Below, one piece after another: positions 1-9,915 of a DNA stretch of 64,000 nt. The notes under the pieces are model-generated. The model saw only the letters and a list, made by a program, of their open reading frames with translations. It was not told the DNA's origin and made no database searches. A program made the translations under genes and the position numbers. Source of the DNA: Entomortierella parvispora. Lineage: Eukaryota; Mortierellomycota; Mortierellomycetes; Mortierellales; Mortierellaceae. The stretch is from NCBI GenBank assembly GCA_963573315.1, contig OY752142.1, positions 2,418,001-2,482,000 of the forward strand, in the 5' to 3' direction. How positions within the stretch are numbered: position 1 is the first letter of the stretch; every line of letters begins with the position of its first letter.

Positions 1-406
1 GAGAGGAAATCGGAGCCAAGACGAAGAGTATGACGAAGATCGGCTACCTTACTCTAATGCACCATCCCCTCGGTGAAAATAAAAATCGCGTCCTCTGCGA
101 ATAATCATCACGCTCATCTAGTCATGATGGTCTATTCCTCTTTCGCTTCCAGTGGCCACGAACAGCTTTAGTTCTCATGTCGTCGTCATTTTCTTCGATC
201 TGATAGAAAAATTTGTTCACCATGACGACACTTGTAAATAAAGTTAAGACGCGTTAAAGTCCCCATCATCATTGCACGATGTCTTCATATCGTCTAGGCA
301 ATTAGTTGTTATAAAAAGAGACCAATCCCCCTTCTTTCTTTTTCATTCAATCTTTTTCCCTTCATCCGCAAAAAAAAGAAAAAAGAAAAAAACAACAAAT
401 ACGAAA
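1..406. other. 5' flank and promoter of the first gene
   Basis: No coding region is supported here. A TATA-like element (TATAAAAAG) lies at about 310-318, roughly 90 bases before the first good ATG. Between it and the ATG is a CT-rich then A-rich leader, as is common in fungal promoters. The ORF can be extended in frame upstream, but that extension is Lys- and Phe-rich and translates the leader, so it is probably untranslated. Confidence 0.5.
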
Positions 407-1333
407 ATGACCAACCCTGTCACCACCCACAACACCACCACAACCACCACCACGACCCAGAAGCCTTCGACCATGGACAACATCAAGGACAAGGCTACCA
501 ACTTGATCGATAAGGTCACTGGCAAGAGCCATACATACACCGATCATCAGGGAGTCGTTCATCAGCCCAATCACGCCCTTGGTCACAACAACGACAACGC
601 TCTGAATCAGGGCGGTGTCCACACCACTGGTCCCTCCGGAGCCACCGGTTTTGGCTACACCACCGACCCGAACGCGGGTAGCACAGGTCTCGCTGGAGCA
701 AACACCGCTGTGAACCCTACCCACCACGGCGGCGTTCATAGCACTGCCCACCAGCAAAATACTGGCCACCACTCTGGTCCCCTGCACACTGGTGCCGCCA
801 TGGCCGGTACTGCCGTACCCCACGAGGCCTCCGTTGACCGTGCGGCCTACCAGCAGCAGCAGTACAACCCCAATATGGCTGCTCCCCAACACTCCATCCC
901 CGCCGGGCCAACAGGCACGACCAACATCCCCACGTTTGCTCAGAATGTACCGCCACCTGCCGGTGTCGTCCCTGCTGCCCAAGTAGCTGAGATCCACGAT
1001 GGTTATGACAACAAGAAACACTCGTTGTTCGGAGGCTATAAGAAGGATCACGTTGATCATGGCCTCAGTGCCCATCAGCAGGTCCATGGTGCTGCTACTG
1101 CAGGCGGTAACGTTCCACTGAACACCGCCTCCCACCAATCCAACGTTCCTCTTCAGCAGCAAGGGGTCGGCACCTACGCAGGCGTGCAAAATACAGTCCC
1201 TGCCATGGGCGCCCCTGGAACGACCACCGCAGCGGGTACCCATATCCCTGGCGAATACAACCCCAACGCTGTTCAACCCGGTCTTGCTCAGGGAAGTATG
1301 AACTCCGATCCCTACCGCCGCCCTGTCACCTAA
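407..1333 (+). CDS. Hydrophilin-like Gly/His/Thr/Ala-rich protein, function unknown
   Basis: Single-exon gene of 308 residues. The ATG at 407 follows an A-rich leader (ACGAAAATG) and begins MTNPVTTHN. The protein is very hydrophilic and low in complexity: an early poly-Thr stretch, a short amphipathic helix-like part (DNIKDKATNLIDKVTGK), then a long stretch rich in His, Gly, Pro, Ala and Gln. A second charged patch, HSLFGGYKKDHVDHG, lies near residue 210. There is no signal peptide, membrane segment or catalytic motif. Such composition is typical of intrinsically disordered stress or desiccation proteins (hydrophilins, LEA-like), but I cannot assign a named family. Codon use is strongly C-ending, suggesting high expression. 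AATAAA signals follow at about 1423-1432. Confidence 0.75.
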   Translation: MTNPVTTHNTTTTTTTTQKPSTMDNIKDKATNLIDKVTGKSHTYTDHQGVVHQPNHALGHNNDNALNQGGVHTTGPSGATGFGYTTDPNAGSTGLAGANTAVNPTHHGGVHSTAHQQNTGHHSGPLHTGAAMAGTAVPHEASVDRAAYQQQQYNPNMAAPQHSIPAGPTGTTNIPTFAQNVPPPAGVVPAAQVAEIHDGYDNKKHSLFGGYKKDHVDHGLSAHQQVHGAATAGGNVPLNTASHQSNVPLQQQGVGTYAGVQNTVPAMGAPGTTTAAGTHIPGEYNPNAVQPGLAQGSMNSDPYRRPVT

Positions 1334-1422
1334 AGAGACTGACTTCTGTCTCTCAAAAACGGAATGGGTATTTGAACCTTTCCCCCCCATTCGCACAACC
1401 AACTGAAGAACTTATCAATGTA

Positions 1423-1432
1423 AATAAATAAA
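1423..1432 (+). terminator. Polyadenylation signal (overlapping AATAAA)
   Basis: Two overlapping AATAAA hexamers lie about 90 bases after the stop codon of the hydrophilin-like gene. Confidence 0.6.
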
Positions 1433-1632
1433 GCTATTGAAAGATAAATTCACCATTAATTATTAAGGAAATGTCAAAAGGTCGGGGACGAAAGGAGGAA
1501 GGGTATGAAGAGTGAAAAGGGTGAGGGAAAAGGTAGAGGATTACAGCCTTTTGAGAGGTCAAAAAGAGGACATCATGTCAATCGTATGGCGCCTTCTTCT
1601 CTTCCAAGGGCAAAGAAGGAGGCGACCGAATC

Positions 1633-3697
1633 TCATTTTTGAAGGAGACTCGTACGACCACCGTTGATACCAGGAACATCGCGGCTGCTGTCAGCCCGGG
1701 ATCCGGAACCCTCGTGAGCGACCTTGTAATCAATCACAGACTCAACCTCCTGAATCACGTTCAAGAAAGCGCTCGACAACTCGCCTCCAAACAAGAATCC
1801 GTACAAAAAGTGAACGATCCATCCCGCAGACAGCGCGCTCACAATCAGCGCCACAATAAACGCCGCCCATCGAGGCTTAATCCAGAAGAGGGCTACAGTC
1901 AAAACCAAGGCCGAGAGCAGCATCAGGGGGAAGATCATCTTCAGCTCCAACCGTGGGCGGCGAAGCGACTGCTCCATATGTTGCTTCAAGATCATCAAGA
2001 TCTGCTCCAAAATATCCACGCTCAATCCTCGGTCCTGTTCCGAGATACCGTCCTTCAAGGTCTGAGCCTGGTTCGATCCAATCGTTCCAGACGATGTCGT
2101 GGCTGGCGAGGCGGCAGAAGCCACGGAAAAGCCCGAGTTTGACAAGGCCAAGGCTGGTGTCCGGTTCTGGAAATGGTAGACAGCTGGTTGGATCGAAAAC
2201 TTGGCATGGACTCCGAAATGGTCGCTATAGTTCTTGGTTCCAGAGTTTGGTGCCCCAATGCCCGAGATCTGCTCTCGAACAGCGACCTCGACCGACGTGC
2301 AGACCATTTCTGGAGTCTCCCTGTAAAAGATATAGTCCAAACGCTCGCCCACGGGGTCGTTTGTCAGATAGTTGAGCCAGCTGTGGTTTGACCAGCTGTT
2401 AAGAGGGGTATCGCAAGTCACTCCCATGATCGTCACACCTTCCTCGGGCGAAAGTCCTCTGGGAATTGGGTTAGGTTCCGGGTGCAGCCTTGCCCAAGAA
2501 TCCGTCATGCCTGCCTGCTTTGTCAACAGCGCCACGACCAAACTATTGGGCGCGCTGTTGTAGTCTCCGAGCTGGTAAACAACAATGACAAAACTCGGTT
2601 AACAGGCAGAAAAAAACCTAGGAGGCAGGCAGAGATACAACCATGCCCTGATGCAACTGATCTCCTCTCCCATCCCAAAGCAAGCTGAAGAAGCATGACC
2701 CATTAAATTGGTCATGTTGCCGACAAGGTCAACATTCTGAACCGGTGAGAGGCCTATAGTCCACCCACTCATGGCTTGTACTCCCGCCAAAACACCCTGG
2801 TGTCTACGCCCTCGCAACGTGCACTACGTTAGGACCTCCTCCTGCAAAAAGGGGGAGTAAAATAAGCTTACCGAAAGAACATGGCGACCCTGGGAAGTAG
2901 CGGCCTTTATGAGCGAGGCCATCTCCCACGCTTCACCGATACGGCATCCAAGGTACGAGTCTGGAGTGCCGACGGGGTCATATCCAGCATGGAGCTGTTT
3001 TAACATAAGAAAAAGGACGGAAAAAAGAAAAACAGCCGCGAATGAGTTGGCAAGGAAGTCGGTCTCAGGGGGATCCACCGGGTAGCTAACAATATCAGGC
3101 CATGTCTCAATCACATTCTGTTTTCTTTCAGCTTTTGAAAGACACTTACATGGGTGTTGAAGACCTCAATCTCTCCGCAGGTTGGATGCACCACCGTGGC
3201 ACTAACGCAGCACTTGCCGACATACCAGTCACCGTGATAGAACTTGAAGGGATCTCCATTCAAGGCAAAACGACGCATCATAGTGCTTACGATCGGGAAC
3301 TTTGAAAAGATGACCAGTCCCGACCCAAGGACGCCACTGTGCCAATGCTTGGAGTAAGGCAGAGTATCCCGGACAAGATCCTTGATCCGAAGATAGTCGT
3401 CATAGACCCAGATCTCCTGGAGACCCACAATGTCGTATCCTCGAGAACTGTCGGCTATGTAGCGACCAATGGCCCCCATACGGTCCTCTCGGTCCTTGGA
3501 AATGAACTTGAGACCCCTGGCAGCACAGAGAGAGACACACAACAGAGAAAAAAAGAAAGAGGAAGCGGGATCAGTCGTCCATGCTCGGTCGGGGATGGGA
3601 GTGAAGAAGAAAAGAGAGATGCATGGTGAGGTGAGGAGTCAACAGCTATTTACCAGCAGTTGAGGGTCAGGACTGAGAGCTGGGTAGGTTGCGACAT
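1633..3697 (-). CDS. ISC1: Inositol phosphosphingolipid phospholipase C / neutral sphingomyelinase
   Basis: Four exons: 3654-3697, 3150-3516, 2872-2994 and 1633-2571, giving 490 residues. The spliced N-terminus reads MSQPTQLSVLTLNCWGLKF, the hallmark start of this Mg-dependent endonuclease/exonuclease/phosphatase-fold family. Family motifs follow in order: GLQEIW (metal-binding Glu), the HLHAGYD region, LGDYNSAPNSL (catalytic Asp/Asn) and NYSDHFGVHAKF (catalytic Asp-His). Near residues 385-450 are two hydrophobic membrane segments, as in Isc1 and nSMase2-type enzymes, which anchor the enzyme to membranes. The reaction is hydrolysis of inositol phosphoceramides or sphingomyelin to ceramide. 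Intron 3 is long for this locus (300 nt). A run of 20 C (on the mRNA strand) lies just 5' of the start codon. Confidence 0.9.
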
Positions 3698-3739
3698 TGC
3701 AAAAAGATGAATGAATGAATGAGGCTCGGCAAGGAGGAA

Positions 3740-3759
3740 GGGGGGGGGGGGGGGGGGGG
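3740..3759. repeat. G20 homopolymer in a purine-rich tract
   Basis: Twenty consecutive G on the + strand inside a GGA/GGGA-rich stretch (about 3720-3785), 43 bases upstream of the ISC1 start codon on the opposite strand. It would be C20 in an ISC1 leader. The G strand could form quadruplex structure. Confidence 0.85.
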
Positions 3760-4069
3760 AGGGAGGAAGGAGGAGGAGAGGAAGGGCAGTGGCCAGGCGG
3801 ATGGAGGGAGTGATCAATGAGAATGCAAGAAAAGAAAGGAAGGAAGGAGATGGGCCCACTCCCCTTTTCTCCTTCTGGCCACAGCGCGGCGGAGTGCACA
3901 ATGATCGTCAAAATGTCATTTGCTTCGTTTTCTTCATTTTTTTCTTCATGTACGGGGTGGTTGGTACCGTAGAGGACGCTGCATGTCTAGTGGGTCCTCT
4001 CTATCTACTCGTCGTCTCGTCTTCTTCTCGCCACTCTTCTCCTCATCGGTGTGTTGACCGGCCAGTCCC

Positions 4070-7000
4070 TCACGGGGCACTTCGGCGAAGGCGATCGAGT
4101 TCCCGCTTCAGGGCCTCGTTCTCTCGTCTCAAACTCTCGTTCTCCCTGACCGCCACCTGAAGCTGCCTCTCAGTACCGCCAGGGATAGACCCGCTTGTTC
4201 CACTGGCACCACCGAGACCGCCGCCAACACTAATGTTGCTATTGAGGAGAACGCCGTTGCCACTATTAAACGCTGGTGGCTGTCCACCAGCTGTTGGGGC
4301 AAACAACGCACCGCCCTCACCATGGAGCTTACTCAACGGCCCATTCTTCAACCCAAAGCCCGCCGAAAGCTCTGCCAATATTTGTCGTTGCTGCTCATTC
4401 TGTCGATACAGGGTTTCCAGATGAGACGAGACAGCATGCGACCCTAAAGCTTCCATCAATCCTGGCTGGCCACGGAGAAGCGAACCCGTTGGAGAGGTAT
4501 TAGGTGTCGAGTGTACAGATCCCGAAGCATCTCCTGTTTCCATCGGATAGATATAGAAACATGTTAAAGGTACAAATCATACAACACAAAGTCCTCAACT
4601 GAAGCAATTGATTCGTCCGTTACCAGGAGGATAGTCTGCTGTTCTGCCGCCTTCCACACTTGATATTTGGAATCGACTCCGCTTGCTCTGAGTACTAGAG
4701 GGTCCATTGGAGGGGTTGGGGGTCCCAGTGGATGAAGCGGTCACGCTACTTGTGGCAACAGATCCGTCAGTTGGCGACACTGTTGATTCGATACTGAAGC
4801 GCGAAACTCTGGTCGAAGAGTTATCGCGAGACAGCCCAGATTCTCCTGCGACCCGCGATTGCGACGATTCTCTTGACAAGGGCGTGCCCTGCACACCATT
4901 GATGGATGGAGAACTGGCTCCTGTCCCGCTTGTCGCAGATCCGGATGTGGGCGAGGCATGGCTGTGGTGCACCTCAAATCGGGATTTGCGCTCTAAACAA
5001 AAGACAAAATAAAATGCTGGTTACATTCTTGTGCATAAAAAGAAAATCCTCCATAGAAAGAAATGTCCATTGTCCATGTTGTCAAATAATACCTGACGGA
5101 AGAGGCTGATCCACGGGTCCCCCAATACGAACTCCTTCAACTCCATCTACTGGAGATGATGACAAGCTACGAGAAGGAGAGAGAAGCGACTCATTTGGCA
5201 TTGTCTTGATGCTGGCAAGAACTGGTGATGACAAGCCAGCAGCGGTGTCTTTGACGCTGAAGCGCCCCTTCTTGACTTCTGGGAGCGATCCTGGTTCAGG
5301 CGTAATTTGTGAGACGCCCAATCCTTGAAAGCTTTGCTCTAAGTGTGCAGTAGAGGGTCCAAGCTGAGGAACCGGAGATCCGGCCTCGATTGGAGCTGGA
5401 ATTAGCTCGGGGGCTGACTGAATTATGGGTGAGGAAGAAGCCGTATTCGAATCTTCTATCACGAATCGAGACTTCTTCACTGGTTTATCACCCGCCTGAC
5501 TAGAAACAGGGATGCTGCTTTGTGAATTCGAGATCTCCTCCTGTGCGTATTGCGCTATTCCCAGAGTCTCGTAGGTGGGGGTAGCTGATACAGCACTAGA
5601 AGGAGCCGACTCGATCACCTGTGACGGCTCCGTGGTGGTGTTTACAGCCAAAGCGCGCGCTGGTGTCTCAAACGTCACAGTGCGGGGTCGACGCACCGGC
5701 TCATCCGGAGTATCGTCGGCATCAAAGTCCCACGATACGCCCTTTTCTGGCATCACCATTTTCTGTGATGCTTCTATCGGTGGAGCGAAACGATATATAT
5801 GAGCTACATTGCAGGTTGATGGATAACTTACAAAACCTTTTTCTCTCTTACTTTTCGAGGGTCGTTGCTCCAAGGGCGGAAGGTTGTGCAATAATGTAGA
5901 GACAAGGTACGATCTCTTCTTGGCCTGCTTAAAGAAAGAGTGGTTCAACAGTTTTTCCGCTGAAGGTCTATTTTGTACAAGTCGAACAAGTTAGCAATGA
6001 AATGTTGTAATTTGACGACTGATGGTCACCCGTGACCCGTGTTTACCTTCTGGCAGGATCCTTCTGGAGGCAACTGTCAATCATTTCCTTGAGCAACTTG
6101 GAGTATCGATGCTTGGTGGATTCACGGTCCAAGGTAGGTGGATCATTGGAGAGCGTCAACATGAGAACCTAGGTATTCGCAGAAAATGAAAATTAGATTC
6201 AAAGAGACCACTTTTGTCAAACCAGAGAAATGGTAGGGGCCATGTTGAGTACCTTGATAGGAGGGTATTTAGCGAAGGGAGCATGGCCCGTAGCCAGCTC
6301 AATTGCAGTAATACCAAAGCTCCAAATGTCGGCCTTGTAGTCATATCCAGCTTGCTCCATGACCTCGGGAGCCATCCAGCAGGGCGTACCAACAAATGTC
6401 TTCCTCATGCCACGCCTGTCTCCATTCTCCATCAACGACGATGATACTCCAAAGTCGGCCAAAAGGACTGAGCCATCATCATCCATGAGAAGGTTGCCAG
6501 CTTTGACATCCCTGCAAAATGGCGGCAATCGATCTTCGGGTCAGTGATCGTATGCAAAAACAAAAGCTGAGTGCATACAGCAAATGATCGAAGGCATACC
6601 TGTGAATATGTCCGTTTTTGTGAAGATAATCGAGTCCCTGAAGAGCTTGCTTCAAAATGGTTGCGATCGAGACTTCGTCAAATCCATCAGGATATGCTGT
6701 CTTCATGATATCCAAACAGGATCCTAATATTTCCAAACGCAATCACCACTGTTAACACGATTTCCACATTACTGCATACTTCTTCACGAGACGCGTCTCA
6801 TACCCGCAGAAAGATAGGGTGTGACAATGTACAACTTGCTGTCGGTCACAAATGCTCCGTTGACACGCAGGACATTAGGATGCTTGCACAGCGCCATCAC
6901 CTGAGTTTCACGTCTGAGTTCATCAATCTGGTTGCGCTCAAACATGTCAAGGTCAATGACTTTGATCGCCACCCTCTTGTTCAAGGGTTTATAGTAAGCA

Positions 7001-7801
7001 TCGTAAACAACGGCCGAGGATCCGTATCCTAAACAACAAAATAAAAATCGAAAATCGATTAAACATTCGGGGTTGGGCACCAAACAAAACCTGTCCTTGG
7101 TCGCACAAAGATCCACGAGGCTTACCAATGGGCAGTCGAACGTCATAATCCTCGGGATTGTTTGAGAAAGCGTCGTCCGAAAAGTTTATGCTCCCCAGCT
7201 GAGAAATGGACGAGGCTATGCTCGAGTTCGTGTTCGTACGCTTCATCTGACCAGCTAACGCCATTCTCTCGATCAGACTGTTGACTCCTGGTTTTCTAGA
7301 TATGGACGGAGAAGATGGTAGATATGGAGATGAGGGCGTGCGTACAAGTGCGGGTGAATGTGCGGATTGGGTCGCCAGATGCTGTGGTTGCGACTGACGT
7401 CGCTGTTGCTGCTGCTGCTGCATTGGTGGTGGCATATTTTGATGCTGTTGTCCAAACATAGAAACAGATGCGACGGAGCGCTCCGACGGGGACGTCGGTA
7501 TAGATGTTTGGATCGCTGTCGCTGCTGGAGCAGGTTGAACAATGTTCTGCATATGGTCTAGAGTGTATCGTTGCTGTAGTTCATTCCCCTGCAGCTGTTG
7601 ACGATCCAGCATGATCTGCTCCTGCGGCTGGAGAGCGAGGCGAGCAACAGAGTCCTGTTGTTCCAGTTCCGGCTGAGGCTGTTGCTGATGAGGCTGGTAC
7701 ATCTCTTGCTGCAGGACGGGTGATGGCGCCAACGATGATTCCAATGAAGGTTCAACGGTTGCATCCAAGTCCGACGAATTGGATGGAGTGCTGTGCTGCA
7801 T
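4070..7801 (-). CDS. OSR1/FRAY-type Ste20-family Ser/Thr kinase with repeated RFx[V/I] motifs
   Basis: Nine exons: 7126-7801, 6804-7028, 6600-6723, 6253-6511, 6047-6168, 5832-5967, 5093-5762, 4624-4992 and 4070-4533; 1,014 residues, all phases closing. Residues 1-220 are Gln/Ser/Pro-rich. The kinase domain spans about 222-500: glycine loop [20 protein letters not shown] lysine near 248, HRDVKAGN catalytic loop, ADFGVSSSL, and [14 protein letters not shown] followed by [16 protein letters not shown], which is specific to the OSR1/SPAK/FRAY branch. After it comes VSWDFD (about 523-528). Four [KRV]SRFx[V/I] motifs and one KGRFSV lie between about 610 and 845. The C-terminus is Gly-rich and ends in a short Leu/Glu/Arg coiled coil. 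No conserved C-terminal CCT domain is evident. The start at 7801 is the first in-frame ATG; an upstream GTG-initiated extension is not favoured. Confidence 0.88.
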
Positions 7802-8713
7802 GGGTGTGTCTATCTGTGATGGTCCGATGCTCACTGATTTCTTTTGTTTGGTGGCAATGCAATGCAGGATTGTTTTGTGGGTGTCAAAAGCTCGCAGGTT
7901 GATTATGTAATGGGGGAACTCACGGATGGTGGGAGGGTGATGCCGCTAGTTTGTTCTCCTTTTTCCTGCTCTGTCTGGAGATTGGCGGGGGTGCAGGCGA
8001 TGATGAGAGAGCAAAGGACGCGACGGTGGGGTTTGGTCACTGGTGATTAGTGACAAATTACTTTTTCTTCAATGTTTTTTTTTGGTCCGTCTGCCTGAAT
8101 ATCCGCGATGATGCAAAGGGCGGGAAAAGGGAGGGAGCGGCGCAGATGGGTGAGTTTGGGAGGTAGGAAAAGAGAGGAGAGGAGAGAGGACAGCGGAGAA
8201 AACAGCAAGAGAGTACAGCAGGCAATGTATCCAAAGACAAGAAGGAGCAAGGGAGAAGGACGGTGCCCAGCTGTCAAGTTGAAGGTCTCATTTTTTTTCT
8301 TTCACTTCTTTGAACACTCAAATTGTACAATACAGACGCGAGGAGCCTTATGTCACAGACGCAGCCCATGCGATGATTACATGGCGACAATCATAGCTCC
8401 GCACAATTCCCATGCGAATTCCTTTTTTCTTTATACACGCACATCCTGAGGGGGGCTACTTTACGGAAATCATCGGTTTTCTTAGCAGGATTTCAATATG
8501 GGGAGTGGTTACCAACCCGGTTGCCGAGATTTAGGGATTTTTTAGGGGTTTGTTAGGGTTTTTTAGGGTTTTGATTTTTTTGAGCCCAAATCCCATGTAA
8601 AGCTGTTTCTTAATCGCATGAGCTGTGTAGGTGACATAAGGACACCCTACAGACGCTACAACACACGTGCGATTCCGTCTGCGGTGACGCAGTCACGGGG
8701 CCAACGGGCCGCC
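7802..8713. other. Intergenic region upstream of the kinase, with phased TTAGGG elements
   Basis: No supported gene. It holds the promoter of the kinase (-) and the 3' end of the dynein light-chain gene (-). The stretch at about 8100-8230 is purine-rich. Four TTAGGG hexamers lie at 8531-8568 (separate entry). Confidence 0.5.
8531..8568 (+). repeat. Four TTAGGG hexamers spaced 11, 11 and 10 bases
   Basis: TTAGGG occurs at 8531, 8542, 8553 and 8563, with T-rich spacers. The units match the common fungal telomere repeat but are not head-to-tail. The spacing is about one helical turn, so a cluster of binding sites for a Myb-type TTAGGG-binding factor (Tbf1-like) is as plausible as a degenerate interstitial telomere relic. 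Confidence 0.6.
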
Positions 8714-9406
8714 TCATGCCTCGGGCGTTTGCACCACGATCATCAGGTACTCGCGTTCTAAGGATGGATATCCGCAACGAGACAGACACGGCAAATGGAG
8801 GAAGGATGAGTCCGTCTGTATCTCCCGTTGTTCTTCTTTTCGCTCCTTCTTTCTTCTATCACCATATCGTTCTCATTTACCTGGACAAATCATGATTTCA
8901 TGCTTCTTGGTCCTTATCCTGAGAAACTTGAGTTCGTTCTAGAGCCATCCAATCCAGGAGAGCAGAGGGTTGTTCGACAATGTGATAATGGGTCAGAGTC
9001 ATGTCATCTCTCCTGTGCATACACTACATACACACGTTTTTATCTACTACTAGAATCGAGTGCTTCCCTTGGGTCAGGGGTTCAACATTACCTGATCATC
9101 AAGTTGCGTGACAGAATCCCGCGCCATCCGAACAAGGTCCGACATTAGTGTCGCATACTGCTTTGCAAGGGACGCATCCAGTGTTGATCTGATCATGAGT
9201 CCCAGCTGATTAACAATGACAACCCCTTGCACATTCTTCTTGGCCGACAATCGACGGATGGTTTCTTCTACTTCAGACTGCCCAGTAGTCCAACGACACA
9301 ATGTCGAAAACAACTATTAGAAACAAGTCATTTCTTCAAGTTGAAACCTTGAATGACAAAATAAAAAATAAAAAAAGAGTCCTCTACGCACTTGTGCCAT
9401 TACCAT
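8714..9406 (-). CDS. Dynein light chain, roadblock/LC7 type
   Basis: Four exons: 9392-9406, 9092-9277, 8881-8938 and 8714-8757, giving 100 residues, close to the usual 96. The spliced protein starts MVMAQSEVEETIRRLSAKK and contains VQGVVIVNQLG, then NELKFLRIRTKKHEIM and EREYLMIVVQTPEA, matching the roadblock/LC7 fold end to end (family members carry NDLTFLRIRSKKxEIM and EYxLIVIQ). It is a non-catalytic subunit that homodimerises on dynein intermediate chains to help cargo binding and motor assembly. The first exon is only five codons and its donor (GTGCGT) is not ideal; a start at the second ATG (MAQ) is equally possible. Confidence 0.9.
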
Positions 9407-9915
9407 GGTGAAAGGAGGGGTATCGAGAGGGTAACAGTAAGAGTGAAATGGACAAGAATCAGAAAAAAGGAGTGGTTGAGAGGAACGAAATGTTCATGCT
9501 TTTGTGAGCAAAGGTCAAGAGGTCACGCAAACTACTTTTTTTCTTTATTGGGGACGCGTGAGTTTGACAAGGGGGAAAGGAGAGATAAGATCCTTGCCTA
9601 TCTGCCAGAACCGGACAGATGGGTAGAGGCAAGGGAGATGCAAAACGAAGGTGTTAAAGGTTGGATAAAAGTAAAAACGGTGCGAATGGGTAGCAAAAGG
9701 GCTAAGAAAGAACATATGGAAACAAGGCGAGGGGACAAGTCCTCAATATTGAACAATGGAGGGAGAGAAACAAAAAGAGAACGGGAATAAAAAGAATACT
9801 TGGTAGTAGGAAAGGGCCAGAAAGAAAGGTGATCAAAGGGCAGCACAAACGAATAAACGGTGGGAATAAGAGGGGAGAAAAAATGGCCCATCCTTGCAGA
9901 AAGGAGAAGGGTAGC
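9407..9915. other. Intergenic, 5' of the roadblock gene and 3' of importin alpha
   Basis: Purine-rich on the + strand from about 9400 to 9900. Open frames here are low-complexity shadows. No gene or RNA is supported; the region should hold the roadblock promoter and the importin 3' UTR. Confidence 0.5.

Noticed and set aside
362-1402. 346-codon minus-strand ORF opposite the hydrophilin-like gene
   Set aside because: No recognisable motif. The opposite strand has the proper leader, TATA-like element and polyadenylation signal.
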